From NCBI GenBank assembly GCA_032622095.1, contig CP136066.1, positions 60,914,609-60,978,608 on the forward strand: 64,000 nt of DNA. Direction: 5' to 3'. Position 1 is the first letter of the stretch. Each line of letters opens with the position of its first letter. The stretch is from Siphonodentalium dalli. Its lineage: Eukaryota; Mollusca; Scaphopoda; Gadilida; Siphonodentaliidae. Shown here piece by piece: positions 51,001 to 56,270 of the stretch. The position numbers were made by a program, and so were the translations under genes. The notes beneath the pieces were generated by a model. The model made no database searches. It was not told the DNA's origin and saw only the letters and a program-made list of their open reading frames with translations.

Positions 51001-53582
51001 TACTTTATTCTACAACTGTTCGAATTGGCTGGCGATATTTGTATACGCAGGGATAGCGGGATTGGTTTATTTCACGCATGGCACATAAGTTGAAAATTTC
51101 ACACACAAGGAATAGAGTGAAATTGCTCTGATAGTTTGATTTGCTAACGAGTAATTATTGTGAAATATAAGGTTTTAGACAATATAGGTGGTGGATTTTC
51201 CTACTTTTGGTCAATTTGTTGTCAACTGGAAAACCCATGATAGGGGTGTCAGGTTGGAATTGTCTAACAGCTAGAAATCTTGATGTGCCAGTTGAAACAA
51301 TGTTACTTATATGGGGTGTGTAGGGTTGAAATCTAATTTACAAACCTGGGAATTTGGGTATGGTTCAACTGGTATAGAGTGCAGTTTGACATTCTAAATT
51401 TGACATGCATCTTAAACGAAGACTATCTAGTCGCCTCCATATTTGTATACTTGGACAGGTCATGACACCACGGCTAGTGGGCTATCCTGGGCCATGTATT
51501 GTTTAGCTGCCTACAAAGAAGCCAGTGAGAGGGTGAAGAAAGAAGTCGATGAGTTGTTTGCCAATAAGCCGAACAAAGATATCGATATGTAAGTACGGCG
51601 ATTTTTAGATCTAGGGAATATGTTTTCCTGATACCCAATACAAACACCGACACACGCCCAAAGGTAATGATATCACTTATACTGAGGACGACACTATGCC
51701 ATAGTCGAACAAAATAATAAAAATAAACTCCCCACAGTAATTCCCGCAAAAAGAACACTCAATCAGCTTATGGAAATTGAAAGAAGATGGCTATTTAACA
51801 TTTGTTTATGATTCTCTACGCCGATAACATCATGAAAAATATGTGTACTTAGAAATCACTTCCGTCAAAATTCGATAACATTTTATCATGAAAAATATGT
51901 GTACTTAGAAATCACTTCCGTCACAATTCGATCTCTTTGAAAAATGTTGCGACAAATGGATAATTAACCCTTTACCCAACAGAAGGGCCCTGTGCCAATG
52001 CATTCTCTTATATATGCGAGTCGACCATAGGTCGCCTCGCATATATAAGAGAATGCATTGGCTTAACACATTAAAAATTATAAAATTGTTAAAGAATGTA
52101 AGAAAAAATGGTAAAAAGTGTTTTTTAGGCCAATGCATTCTCTTATATATGCGAGGCGACCTATGGTCGACTCGCATATATAAGAGAATGCATTGGCACA
52201 GGGCATAACTGTAACTATCACAATGTGGTCAAGGAGCCGGTTCCAATGATATCCATATTTGTATGGTTCTATTGAGACAGTCCGAAGATATTTTAGGCTG
52301 TTGAAGCTTTATTTGGCCGGTTTTGGCCGGTTTGTTGGGTAAAGGGTTAATAGTCACGGTGCATGGGCAGAATTCTGCCAAAAGATGTTGACTGATAAAG
52401 CTGCACTATCATGAATTGCCGTGGGAAACCCGCAAACACTGTGTCTCAGTTACAAAGAAACTTGACTGGTTCGATACACATGTTGTGCCATTGTTTGTAT
52501 ATATGGCTGCGATGTGAGGTGATATATTCTGATACAATTTATTGGAGTGTTCCGACGAAGATTCAAAAAATAGAATCTTAAGACCCGACAGTCAACTCCA
52601 AATCAACCCCAGTTATATATCTGGCATCTCTGGAATTTTCCTCATAAACATATATTGTACATGTATGTATGCTATCAAACTTCCGTTTTTTTTATCTTCA
52701 CGCATGCAGTGCGGATCTCAACAAACTTGAGTATCTATCGATGTTCATGAAGGAAGTCTTCAGAATATATCCACCAGTTCCCTTCATCGGGAGAAGTAGT
52801 CCAGAAGATGTGCCGATAGATGGCGTTGTGATACCGAAGCATACCGATGTGATTATCAGCATTATCTTTCTGCACACCAACCCAGCGGTCTGGGACAGGC
52901 CAATGGAGTTCGATCCGGAGAGATTCACATCAGAAAATTCGTCGAAGAGAGACTCCTTCGCTTATATCCCCTTCTCTGCAGGCCCAAGGTTAGTGGTGCC
53001 GAAAGTTCAAACGAATCGGGCGGCTGGTTCAATTTTGGCAACGACCAGTCTAATGCCCGAAATTCGGCAATACCTGCATGTCTTATAGTGTGTACTTCAC
53101 GCAAGTAAAAGTGAATTTGTATTATAGTTTTTAATTTCAAAGTAGATAAATAGAGGATACATGTTTCTAGTGTGTTTGAGTGGATACTTATGTGTTATAT
53201 ACACACTGTGTTTGTATCGATTCATGTATCGCGACGAGGCTAGTTTTCGTGGCCATATAGTGGCCACGAAAACTAGCCGCGTTTGGCGATACTAGCCGAG
53301 TTTGGCGATACTTTCCGGTTTGGCGATACCGCGCACAAGAGTGTGTACTTTGTGTGTCACTTTATACATTTAATATCACAGGCACACATTGAACATAAAC
53401 CATTGTTCTTTTACAGAAACTGTATCGGACAACATTTTGCTCTTCATGAACTAAAAGTTCTGCTGGCCAGATTCGTCCACAGGTTTGACATCTCTCTCGA
53501 TCCAGATCATACGATACGGAAGAGATTCGCGGCAGTGTACAGCTCTGAGAACGGCGTCAGAGTGTTCGTCAAGAGGAGATGA
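11888..53582 (+). CDS. cytochrome P450 family 4 (CYP4F/4V-like), 10 exons, complete
   Basis: This is a heme-thiolate monooxygenase of the endoplasmic reticulum. CYP4 enzymes use NADPH-P450 reductase to hydroxylate fatty acids and eicosanoids, mostly at the omega end. Exons 11888-12064, 21415-21559, 28310-28491, 40175-40299, 42593-42655, 48744-48867, 49249-49381, 51459-51588, 52710-52988 and 53417-53582 join in frame to 1524 nt (507 aa plus stop), the usual CYP4 length. Visible features: membrane anchor about 14-36, PGP hinge 46-48, C-helix KWARNRR, I-helix FEGHDTT with Glu316 (the CYP4 glutamate that esterifies heme), ExxR Glu375-Arg378, DPERF about 428-432, heme loop FSAGPRNCIG with Cys455. 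All key residues are present. Nine introns total about 40 kb and are crowded with transposable elements. Substrate and exact subfamily cannot be read from sequence. Confidence 0.93.
12065..12430. other. start of P450 intron 1, unassigned
   Basis: Intron sequence with a short imperfect inverted pair (TACCTCCGTTTCCGGTAACGGAGG near 12095-12120) and no other recognised feature. The translated continuation of exon 1 here is intron read-through. Confidence 0.5.
12431..15587. mobile_element. tandem composite: three 451-bp MITEs with two 902-bp spacers
   Basis: Blocks 12431-12881, 13784-14234 and 15137-15587 are the same 451-bp sequence. Each begins GGTTACACTGGTGTAAATA and ends with its exact inverse. 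The spacers 12882-13783 and 14235-15136 are also the same sequence, so the period is exactly 1353 bp, with only one difference noted by eye (13538 G versus 14891 A). The outer flanks are TGTG on both sides (12427-12430 and 15588-15591), compatible with a 4-bp target duplication for the whole array. No transposase frame was recognised. The short frames in the spacer repeat only because the DNA is duplicated. Confidence 0.85.
15588..15895. other. unassigned intron 1 sequence
   Basis: No coding, repeat or structural signal was recognised in this roughly 300-bp stretch. Confidence 0.4.
15896..16596. mobile_element. AT-rich foldback element with nested palindromes
   Basis: Left block 15896-16143 and right block 16408-16596 are inverted copies (shared words include ATGGTATATCTATGTTAATA and its complement). 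Each block also carries its own palindrome, ATTGGTTGTTT...CCGAGTTATGAGGCC and its inverse ending AAACAACCAAT. The two orders of symmetry allow nested hairpins. No coding content. Confidence 0.75.
16617..17376 (+). repeat. diverged tandem repeat rich in TCAAGGTCA/TGACCTTGA
   Basis: About six diverged units of 100-130 bp each carry TGACCTTGA and TCAAGGTCA about 20-25 bp apart. Exact copies are at 16750, 16771, 16875, 16896, 17000, 17127, 17153, 17168, 17194 and 17321. Related sequence recurs at 20835-20960. The array starts with a (GT)n/(CTGT)n microsatellite at 16615-16645. Open frames here reflect the repeat. Confidence 0.8.
17377..18137. other. unassigned intron 1 sequence
   Basis: AT-rich intron DNA. 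A small hairpin (ATCCGTGTG...CACACGGAT, about 17849-17875) and scattered TCCGTAATCGTAATC words are the only structure seen. Confidence 0.4.
18138..20646. mobile_element. 2.5 kb foldback element
   Basis: A perfect 23-bp inverted repeat bounds the region (18138-18160 against 20624-20646, beginning GCTATATAGTCCAGGCACAT). Inside it, diverged inverted homology continues for at least 150 bp per arm, for example TCCGAGTTGAGCTTTCTGAG near 18260 against its inverse near 20520. No transposase was recognised and no clear target duplication was found. Confidence 0.6.
20700..21160 (+). repeat. simple TTAATTTTG repeat and nuclear-receptor-like repeat fragment
   Basis: A TTTTGTTAATTAA-type simple repeat (about 20755-20815) precedes TCAAGGTCAAGGTCAGGTC at 20835, kin to the array at 16617-17376. 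Further on, GTAAGAATCACA(C/T)(A/T)ACACGC appears twice, about 60 bp apart (21038 and 21098). Confidence 0.55.
21415..21559 (+). CDS. P450 exon 2
   Basis: Codes for residues 60-107 plus one base of codon 108. The acceptor is TTTACAG|GAG and the donor GCAG|GTAAGT. The translated core YPRMMKVWM...[13 protein letters not shown] matches the CYP4 pattern of the A-B helix and beta-1 region. An ATG at 21376 lies in the intron and is not the start. Confidence 0.9.
21660..21790 (+). repeat. ~58-bp tandem duplication
   Basis: The unit from GAATTAAACCAA(A/T)CAATTAG to CCCCATTGGAGAAAGGCAGA occurs twice head to tail in intron 2. The next stretch (21791-23023) is AT-rich and has no recognised feature. Confidence 0.85.
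23024..23182. mobile_element. short MITE with AAAGGTACTCAATCCGA ends
   Basis: The left end AAAGGTACTCAATCCGA (23024-23040) is exactly inverted at 23166-23182. A second, longer family member lies at 50615-50930 with nearly the same ends and shared internal sequence (CCTAAATTACTATTTCTTTAGCTTC-like). Target duplication is not certain. Confidence 0.75.
23280..23620 (+). repeat. interspersed repeat D, copy 2
   Basis: An inverted counterpart of 4641-4960. Its left side (GAGTTCAGTCCCCAGCTAGG) and right side (TAGCGTAGCCAGGGGACTGAAC) are also inverse to each other, so this copy is itself a foldback with a spacer of about 230 bp. Confidence 0.55.
23740..24780. repeat. interspersed repeat C with poly-G runs and GGAAATTTCC motifs
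   Basis: G17 at 23763-23779 and G16 at 24723-24738 bracket sequence with repeated TTGGAAATTTCCAACCT-like words and a roughly 200-bp internal duplication (TTCGGCCCGGTGTG(A/C)GAA at about 24025 and 24250). Similar material recurs at 32300-32870, 33700-33830, 34390-35200, 49850-50125 and 51050-51340. No protein is recognised. Confidence 0.6.
24877..24941. repeat. perfect 15-bp-arm hairpin
   Basis: CCAGAGGGTGAATTT (24877-24891) is exactly inverted at 24927-24941 around a 35-nt loop that has its own partial symmetry (TAGTGATGCTA / TAGCATAA). It is probably a short foldback remnant. Confidence 0.75.
25606..25917 (+). CDS. orphan acidic ORF, 103 aa, function unknown
   Basis: An open frame within P450 intron 2. 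The protein is very acidic and Asn/Asp-rich in its first two thirds (for example [20 protein letters not shown]), then hydrophobic near [11 protein letters not shown]. The composition is less repeat-like than other short frames here, but I recognise no domain, no promoter and no splice partner. It may be a fragment of a transposon protein or a chance frame. Confidence 0.2.
   Translation: MLMHNIVIVGNADQNANDFYNEDDDQPIFDWPTAIRNQLIADADNGQDDRGSEHWSSDSSYLDIDADYWTQTENMMMQEIFNLLCLCKTLLYQLIVGNQRRND
25996..26600 (+). repeat. 50-bp minisatellite, about 12 units
   Basis: Units contain AGTATCACCTGTACATATTA and GCAGCTTATCGC(G/T)TTAATGC. The period is exactly 50 bp for the first five units, with a few 53-bp units from an extra AAT. 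Each unit carries ATTAGCA...TGCTAAT, a potential 7-bp stem. The last units decay (CAGTTTATCG). Fragments of the motif reappear near 27125-27225. Confidence 0.93.
26601..28005. other. unassigned intron 2 sequence
   Basis: AT-rich intron DNA with decayed minisatellite words near 27120-27290 and no other recognised feature. Confidence 0.45.
28006..28059 (+). other. candidate 54-bp cassette exon of the P450
   Basis: The stretch is flanked by CACGCAG| and |GTATGC and is open in the required frame. It is phase 1 at both ends, so it would insert 18 residues ([18 protein letters not shown]) between exons 2 and 3 without changing the frame. CYP4 proteins do not normally carry extra residues at this point, and skipping it gives a better family alignment. 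It may be an optional exon or chance. Confidence 0.2.
28310..28491 (+). CDS. P450 exon 3: WLGDGLL and C-helix
   Basis: Codes for residues 108-168. The acceptor is TTTTTCCAG|GCC and the donor TTG|GTGAGT. It contains [19 protein letters not shown] (C-helix WxxxR contacts a heme propionate) and [14 protein letters not shown], both hallmarks of CYP4 proteins. It joins exon 2 directly in phase 1. Confidence 0.92.
28657..28724. repeat. degenerate copy of the ATGCATTCTC hairpin
   Basis: CCAATGTATTCACTAATATA...TATATAAAATAATGCACTGG is an imperfect version of the 67-bp hairpin found twice in each TTAA-flanked MITE (39653-40044, 50141-50528, 51968-52346). It marks an older family member. The stretch 28725-29270 has nothing recognised. 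Confidence 0.6.
29270..31260 (-). mobile_element. heavily decayed LINE
   Basis: The minus strand retains non-LTR RT blocks in several frames: an N-terminal linker (30860-31078, with NIDKNLDNN and TSMDNSEIK), [17 protein letters not shown] near 30640, GVPQGYPLG near 30400, a [10 protein letters not shown] box near 30310, [15 protein letters not shown] near 30060 and YGIEIWGNA near 29920 with LQNKAI. Multiple frameshifts and stops are present. No endonuclease was seen. The 3' border near 29270 is uncertain. Confidence 0.75.
31431..31640 (+). repeat. 70-bp tandem array (three units)
   Basis: Units start TTGGAATAATTACGTTGGCC at 31431, 31501 and 31571 and share CTTTTGTGGTTGGTAC. They are built from short palindromes of CAACGT/ACGTTG type. 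Confidence 0.9.
31967..36643 (+). CDS. candidate two-exon gene inside the CCCAGATAGC element, 100 aa, unknown
   Basis: Exon 1 (31967-32034) starts with ATG and reads [20 protein letters not shown] to a strong donor ACCG|GTAAGT, phase 2. The segment 36409-36643 follows the strong acceptor TGTTTCTTTCAG|GAC and is open in exactly the required phase for 78 codons to TAA. The joined product has one probable membrane helix ([20 protein letters not shown]) followed by a basic segment. I recognise no family. The splice signals are good and the frame fits, but an intron of 4.4 kb that contains repeats makes chance pairing possible. Confidence 0.25.
32280..35600. repeat. cluster of repeat C fragments with poly-G/poly-C runs
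   Basis: Several fragments carry TTGGAAATTTCCAAC-like words and homopolymers: G13 at 32564-32576, G14 at 32957-32970, C14 at 34403-34416, C18 at 35115-35132. They appear to be separate insertions or a shattered larger repeat. No protein domain was seen in any frame. Confidence 0.5.
37257..37879. mobile_element. foldback MITE with ~107-bp arms
   Basis: Arms 37257-37363 and 37773-37879 are inverse and nearly identical (shared words include CAGACCAATGTTACTCTGTA and GTGGCATGCCACGCCAGCC). The loop of about 410 bp includes GAAAT-rich sequence. Fainter inverted homology continues outward (AGTAATTGCTCATTT near 37189 against 38012). No coding content. Confidence 0.8.
38590..39284 (+). repeat. ~205-bp tandem array rich in CAACGTTGG/CGACGTCG palindromes
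   Basis: Three units share GTGGAATTCACCGTTG (38640, 38850, 39060 approximately) and GCCGAGCCAGCGGCAACAGC. Strings of short palindromes make long Arg/Pro/Thr-rich open frames on both strands, which I regard as artefacts. Confidence 0.85.
39653..40044. mobile_element. TTAA-flanked MITE with twin 67-bp hairpins, copy 1
   Basis: The flanks are TTAA at 39649-39652 and 40045-40048. The terminal inverted repeat is CCCTTTACCCAACA. TTAA duplication and CCC-start ends suggest mobilisation by a piggyBac-type (or Kolobok-type) transposase. Hairpins at 39680-39746 and 39828-39894 have 32-nt arms, one mismatch and a 3-nt loop, and are in opposite orientation to each other. Copies 2 and 3 are at 50141-50528 and 51968-52346. 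Confidence 0.9.
40175..40299 (+). CDS. P450 exon 4
   Basis: Codes for residues 169-209 plus two bases. The acceptor is TTTTCTTCAG|GAC and the donor AAGG|GTATGT. The segment [15 protein letters not shown] matches the CYP4 D-E region (LDSLQKCVFSFDSNCQ in mammalian 4F). It lies 11.7 kb downstream of exon 3. Confidence 0.9.
40300..41059. other. unassigned P450 intron 4 sequence
   Basis: AT-rich intron DNA with no repeat or coding feature recognised. Confidence 0.45.
41060..41735 (+). repeat. 60-70-bp tandem array ending in a palindrome
   Basis: About ten units contain AATAAGTTTAACCCTCTCTA and CATTGATGAGTAGT(T/C)ATC. Length variation comes mainly from an optional CTATA. The right end is inverted: TGTTCAGATAATAAGTTCAACAA is followed, after a 14-nt gap, by its inverse up to about 41735. 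Related TCATTATCTGAACA words occur at 29050-29110 and 44640-44710, so the unit may derive from the end of a mobile element. Confidence 0.85.
41736..42592. other. unassigned intron 4 sequence with G14 run
   Basis: Contains G14 at 42262-42275 and otherwise nothing recognised. Confidence 0.45.
42593..42655 (+). CDS. P450 exon 5 (63 bp)
   Basis: A short exon coding for about 21 residues ([20 protein letters not shown]) that fits the CYP4 pattern ..EYI.A...L..L...R. The acceptor is GTTTCAG|CCA and the donor ACAG|GTAAAA. Phases on both sides match exons 4 and 6. Confidence 0.88.
42656..44048. other. unassigned P450 intron 5 sequence
   Basis: Contains an imperfect inverted pair around GTGTGAGATAG...CTATCTCACAC (about 43221-43285). 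Nothing else recognised. Confidence 0.4.
44049..44151. repeat. 47-bp-arm hairpin
   Basis: Arms 44049-44096 and 44105-44151 pair along almost their full length (starting CCATCATGACCTG, with ATGGAAAAATCTCACCC inside), with about four mismatches and one bulge around a 9-nt loop. The size and pairing resemble a foldback MITE remnant or a small-RNA precursor. Confidence 0.8.
44152..45687. other. unassigned intron 5 sequence
   Basis: Intron DNA with a degraded TTCATCACATGAACAT palindrome near 44645-44710 and no coding evidence. The short frames on both strands at 45488-45681 are not family members. Confidence 0.4.
45688..48390 (-). mobile_element. decayed LINE with C-terminal zinc-knuckle, 5'-truncated
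   Basis: From 48390 leftward the minus strand encodes an endonuclease-RT linker ([20 protein letters not shown]), a [12 protein letters not shown] block, [18 protein letters not shown]...[22 protein letters not shown], a degenerate GVRQGKI box, [12 protein letters not shown] and YLGI. It ends in a CPLCNTS...DEFHYLLEC zinc-binding tail. At least four frameshifts and an in-frame TAG near 46802 break it. A frameshift near 45797 moves the last 35 residues to another frame. It is the same kind of LINE as the 3' end at 53863-54353. Confidence 0.85.
45791..46786 (-). pseudogene. LINE RT thumb and C-terminal domain, 331 aa open
   Basis: This is the longest intact piece of the decayed LINE. It begins [15 protein letters not shown], has [13 protein letters not shown] and [18 protein letters not shown], and ends with CPLCN-x7-DEFHYLLEC, a Cys/His tail common in invertebrate CR1/RTE-X-like LINEs. 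The true C-terminus continues in another frame to about 45688. It lies antisense within P450 intron 5. Confidence 0.8.
48744..48867 (+). CDS. P450 exon 6
   Basis: Codes for residues about 231-272. It is read as [18 protein letters not shown], then [19 protein letters not shown], matching the CYP4 F-G region and the helix ending in VI..RR. The acceptor is CTTTCAG|ACA and the donor CTG|GTAAGA. Confidence 0.9.
48868..49248. other. P450 intron 6 with G13 run
   Basis: A short intron. G13 at 49017-49029 is the only notable feature. Confidence 0.5.
49249..49381 (+). CDS. P450 exon 7: first half of I-helix
   Basis: Codes for residues 273-316 plus one base. It contains [16 protein letters not shown] and EVDTFLFEG. 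The final full codon is Glu316, the conserved CYP4 residue that forms an ester to heme in characterised members. The acceptor is TTTTCCAG|AAA. The phase-1 border inside the Gly codon is conserved in CYP4 genes. The donor GAAG|GTTTAA is weak and abuts an ATTCA microsatellite. Confidence 0.88.
49382..49410 (+). repeat. ATTCA microsatellite at an intron 5' end
   Basis: TTTAATTCAATTCAATTCAA directly follows the exon 7 donor, replacing the usual GTRAGT context with GTTTAATTC. Confidence 0.8.
49850..50125. repeat. repeat C fragment with G14
   Basis: Carries TTGGAAATTTCACAC and TTGGAAATTTACGG words and G14 at 50112-50125. It immediately precedes the MITE at 50141. Confidence 0.5.
50141..50528. mobile_element. 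TTAA-flanked twin-hairpin MITE, copy 2
   Basis: TTAA at 50137-50140 and 50529-50532. It is in opposite orientation to copies 1 and 3 and nearly identical to them, including both 67-bp hairpins and the TTTTTTAACACTTTTTACC-like spacer. It is inserted next to repeat C in intron 7. Confidence 0.9.
50615..50930. mobile_element. MITE with GTACTCAATCCGAT ends, copy 2
   Basis: The left TGTACTCAATCCGATTAA and right ATCGGATTGAGTACCTTT are inverse. The family member at 23024-23182 shares ends and internal CCTAAATTACTATTTCT. This copy is about twice as long, so the first is an internal deletion or this one has extra sequence (about 50740-50890). Confidence 0.75.
51050..51340. repeat. repeat C fragment
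   Basis: Diverged copy with GGTTTATTTCACGC(A/T)-like, AAATTTCACAC and GTCAGGTTGGAA words shared with 49600-50125. Confidence 0.4.
51459..51588 (+). CDS. P450 exon 8: HDTT and J-helix
   Basis: Codes for residues 317-359 plus two bases. It begins with the [11 protein letters not shown] part of the I-helix, including the oxygen-activation threonine pair. It ends after the KEVDELF J-helix. The acceptor is TTGGACAG|GTC and the donor GATAT|GTAAGT. Confidence 0.92.
51831..51930 (+). repeat. 56-bp tandem duplication
   Basis: CATGAAAAATATGTGTACTT and AGAAATCACTTCCGTCA occur twice at 56-bp spacing in intron 8. Confidence 0.85.
51968..52346. mobile_element. TTAA-flanked twin-hairpin MITE, copy 3
   Basis: TTAA at 51964-51967 and 52347-52350. 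Same orientation as copy 1. The central spacer lacks about a dozen bases found in copy 1, otherwise it is nearly identical. Confidence 0.9.
52710..52988 (+). CDS. P450 exon 9: ExxR, PERF and start of heme loop
   Basis: Codes for residues 360-452 plus two bases. It holds the K-helix MKEVFR (ExxR), YPPVP, the substrate-site beta region, NPAVW, DPERF, and PFSAGPR at the end. The acceptor is CATGCAG|TGC and the donor CCAAG|GTTAGT. The 3' border splits the heme-loop Arg codon. Confidence 0.93.
53238..53278. repeat. perfect 18-bp-arm hairpin in P450 intron 9
   Basis: GGCTAGTTTTCGTGGCCA (53238-53255) is exactly inverted at 53261-53278 around a 5-nt loop. It is followed by three TTTGGCGATAC words (53283-53330). 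Confidence 0.85.
53417..53582 (+). CDS. P450 exon 10: heme cysteine and C-terminus
   Basis: Codes for residues 453-507 and [21 protein letters not shown] supplies the axial heme ligand Cys455 and the L-helix. The end VRVFVKRR is basic. The acceptor is CTTTTACAG|AAA. No convincing host polyadenylation signal was seen in the next 150 bp. An AATAAA at about 53869-53875 lies in an inserted LINE fragment. Confidence 0.93.
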
Positions 53583-53739
53583 ATGTTTACAGATGTTCAC
53601 CATGGAGACACCAAGTGTCGCTCAACAGACCATGTAAACGTTTTACGTGCTCCTTTTCATTACCGCCATGAAAAGAACTTCCTGTCGTATTAATGGATGA
53701 TTCCACATCCAGTCTGGGGGGGGGGGGGGGGTAATATGT

Positions 53740-54480
53740 AGATTACAAAATGTTAGCGCAAAGATATCGAGTTTCTCTACTTGTATCGAAACGAAACAAT
53801 GCTGAGTATCAACTAAACCTTCAGTCCGAATGTCTAAGTATATATCTTTGTTCACAGTCTATCCTGGAATAAAATAGACTACTCCGAGAGAAAATGTACT
53901 TTATGTCTATCAGAACTGGGCGATGAATTTCATGTCATACTGAAATGCCCAGCTTTACATGATCTCCGACAGAAATATATTCCATCATATTTCTACCGAA
54001 ATCCAAACACTATTAAAATGAGAGAACTTTTCAATTCGGGAAAAGGAAGACGAACCACAAATCTGTCCATATTCATTAGAGGGGTTTTGCCGCTATTTAG
54101 GCTCTCCTGAGGCTTCCACTGACTAATTTTACCATATCCCTTCATGGGTTGTCGCACCATATATCTTACAACTAATTTATTGCATATATACATGTATATG
54201 TACTACACATAACTGACGTATTATTTTAAATGTATATGCTGGTACAATACAATCTGCACGCATGCGCACATAATTTATCGTATTTATGTATTATGTATTC
54301 TCTGTATATCTATATGATGTTGAGCAAATACAAAAATAAATATAGCATCCACTTTATTCATGACAAGTTTCTTCTTTTGAGAATAACTAATGACTGGATG
54401 ATCGATTCGTGTCGTATGTAAGCAACAACGTTTTACAATATAAACTATAAGATAGAACAAAACAATAAACACCCTTCATA
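53740..54480 (+). repeat. repeat B, copy interrupted by a LINE 3' end
   Basis: Sequence 53740-53862 and 54354-54480 matches about 958-1000/1211-1290 and 1291-1400 respectively. The interruption is the LINE piece at 53863-54353. G16 lies just upstream at 53716-53731. Confidence 0.7.
53863..54353 (+). mobile_element. 5'-truncated LINE 3' end nested in repeat B
   Basis: The + strand encodes KIDYSERKCTLCLSELGDEF, continuing HVILKCPALHDLRQKYIP and YRNPNTIKMRELF up to a TGA near 54110. A 3' UTR ending AAATACAAAAATAAATATAG follows. This matches the zinc-knuckle C-terminus of the LINE at 45688-48390. Only about the last 80 codons remain. The undisturbed repeat B near 1290 marks the empty site. Any target duplication is at most a few bases. 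Confidence 0.8.
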
Positions 54481-55119
54481 CCAAAGATAGTTATATTTTA
54501 CTTGAAAAGATGGTTCAAACCTGAAAAGTAAATATTTGCCGATATTTATATATGTCCAGTTTGAAAGAGAAAAAATCCAATATTTCTGGTAATGTCAGTG
54601 GTGACAATAGTAACAATTAACTATGACGCATCAGAAATGTATAGAAAGTAGAATAGCAATATCTACCATTTTCCATATATTGACGGCCATTTTGGAAGCC
54701 AATTTGAGCCAAATAAACAATTTTGGTTCCAATGAGTTGGAATATTCATAGGTAGTGATATGCCTCACTTAAATTACAATGTTTTGTTCATTTCTTGTTG
54801 AAATTTGACTAGAATCCCAATTGTGTTTTTTTGTGAAATTTAATACCGGGTTTTGTAAAATCTAATTTTTGAGGGATCAGAAGGGGATAGGACCCTAATA
54901 ATTGCATATTTCATTGCTCCAATGATCAGTAACTGACTTAGGGCCTAGTGAAAAACGGCGGCCATGATAGACGCCATCTTGTCTGGAGTCTACACAGCCA
55001 CATTTTTGTGTGTTCACATTGCTTAAAAGTTCAAGGACATAATAATGAACAAAATGAGCGGGGTAAAGTTAAGTCCCAGGGGGACCCCTATATATTAGCT
55101 CCCAGACTATAACGTCATT
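54481..55119. other. unassigned sequence downstream of the P450
   Basis: No recognised feature. The text contains ATTTTGGAAGCCAATTTGAG and similar single-copy-looking words. Confidence 0.4.
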
Positions 55120-55292
55120 GTCAGCAAACCACAAATATTGGCACGTCTCGGCCAATTTGCAGATAGCCTCGTGGTGTTTTAATGGCAAACGTGGGCGGTG
55201 ACGTCATTTAGCGGATAAGGCCATATATAGCGATGGCAATAGAACGGATATCAGAATGATTCAGACTATTTGACGTGTAGCTGTTCAACATT

Positions 55293-55550
55293 CAGGGGGG
55301 GTCTGAGGCTGCAGCTATCAGGGGGGGGGTCTTATGCTGCAGCTATCAGGGGGGGTCTTATGATGCAGCTATCAGGGGGGGGGGGGGGTCTTAGGCTGCA
55401 GCTATCAGGGGGGTCTTAGGCTGCAGTTATCAGGGGGGGGGGTCTGAGGCTGCAGCTATCAAGGGGGGGGGGGTCTGAGGCTGCAGCTATCAGGGGGGGG
55501 GGGGGTCTCAGGCTGCAGCTATCAGGGGGGGGGTCTGAGGCTGCAGCTAT
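55293..55550 (+). repeat. G-rich tandem array, copy 2
   Basis: About nine units of CTGCAGCTATCA + G6-13 + TCT(T/G/C)A(G/T)G. Same unit as 6826-7225. Confidence 0.9.
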
Positions 55551-56270
55551 CAGTAGTTGAGTCGTTTCCGGTCGGAGGCCGGGTAGGATGGGCGGACTGC
55601 ATTCTGCAAGTCCCTTCACCCTACTACAGCTCAATCTCTACCAGAGCGCACCAGTCATACTTCCTTTCTGACCATGTCACCGGTTGGGTACAAGTCTGTG
55701 GTTTCTATATTTAGCGCGGGGATTTTCAGCAAAAATGGCGAAAACCGATCGCCATAAAGTCAAATTTCCTGTGTGCTTTGAGAACAATTCCCGCACTAAA
55801 TATTAATGGCAAAATGGAGGATCAGAGCGGTAGTTTTGTTGACGATTTTCGCAAACTACTCGTCAAAATTGCAGCAAATTATAACTCTTGTGTTTGATTT
55901 GCCACGCGTGTTGTCGTGACATTGTCGTCCATGTGCGTTTATACTTTTGTGTTGATAAATTAATCGGATAACCAAATCATACCGTTTTGCAATATAATTC
56001 TTTGCTTCTAGTGGGACTTTCCAAACTTAAGGTACGAAATTACACAAATCTTCATCGATATTTTATGTGTGTAAAAAGGGAAGCATGTTGCTGTGCTCGC
56101 TTAGGATATATCTTAGTATCGCGAAAGTCCAACAAATGTGGGTAAAATGTCGCCTGTAGCAGCGGTATTATCGAGTCAACAAGGGAGGTATGCCCTGCAT
56201 GGAGTATGAGTACAGCTATCAATAGTGAAACGAGCCACGTATGTGACACACAGGTTGGATTGTCACCTTA

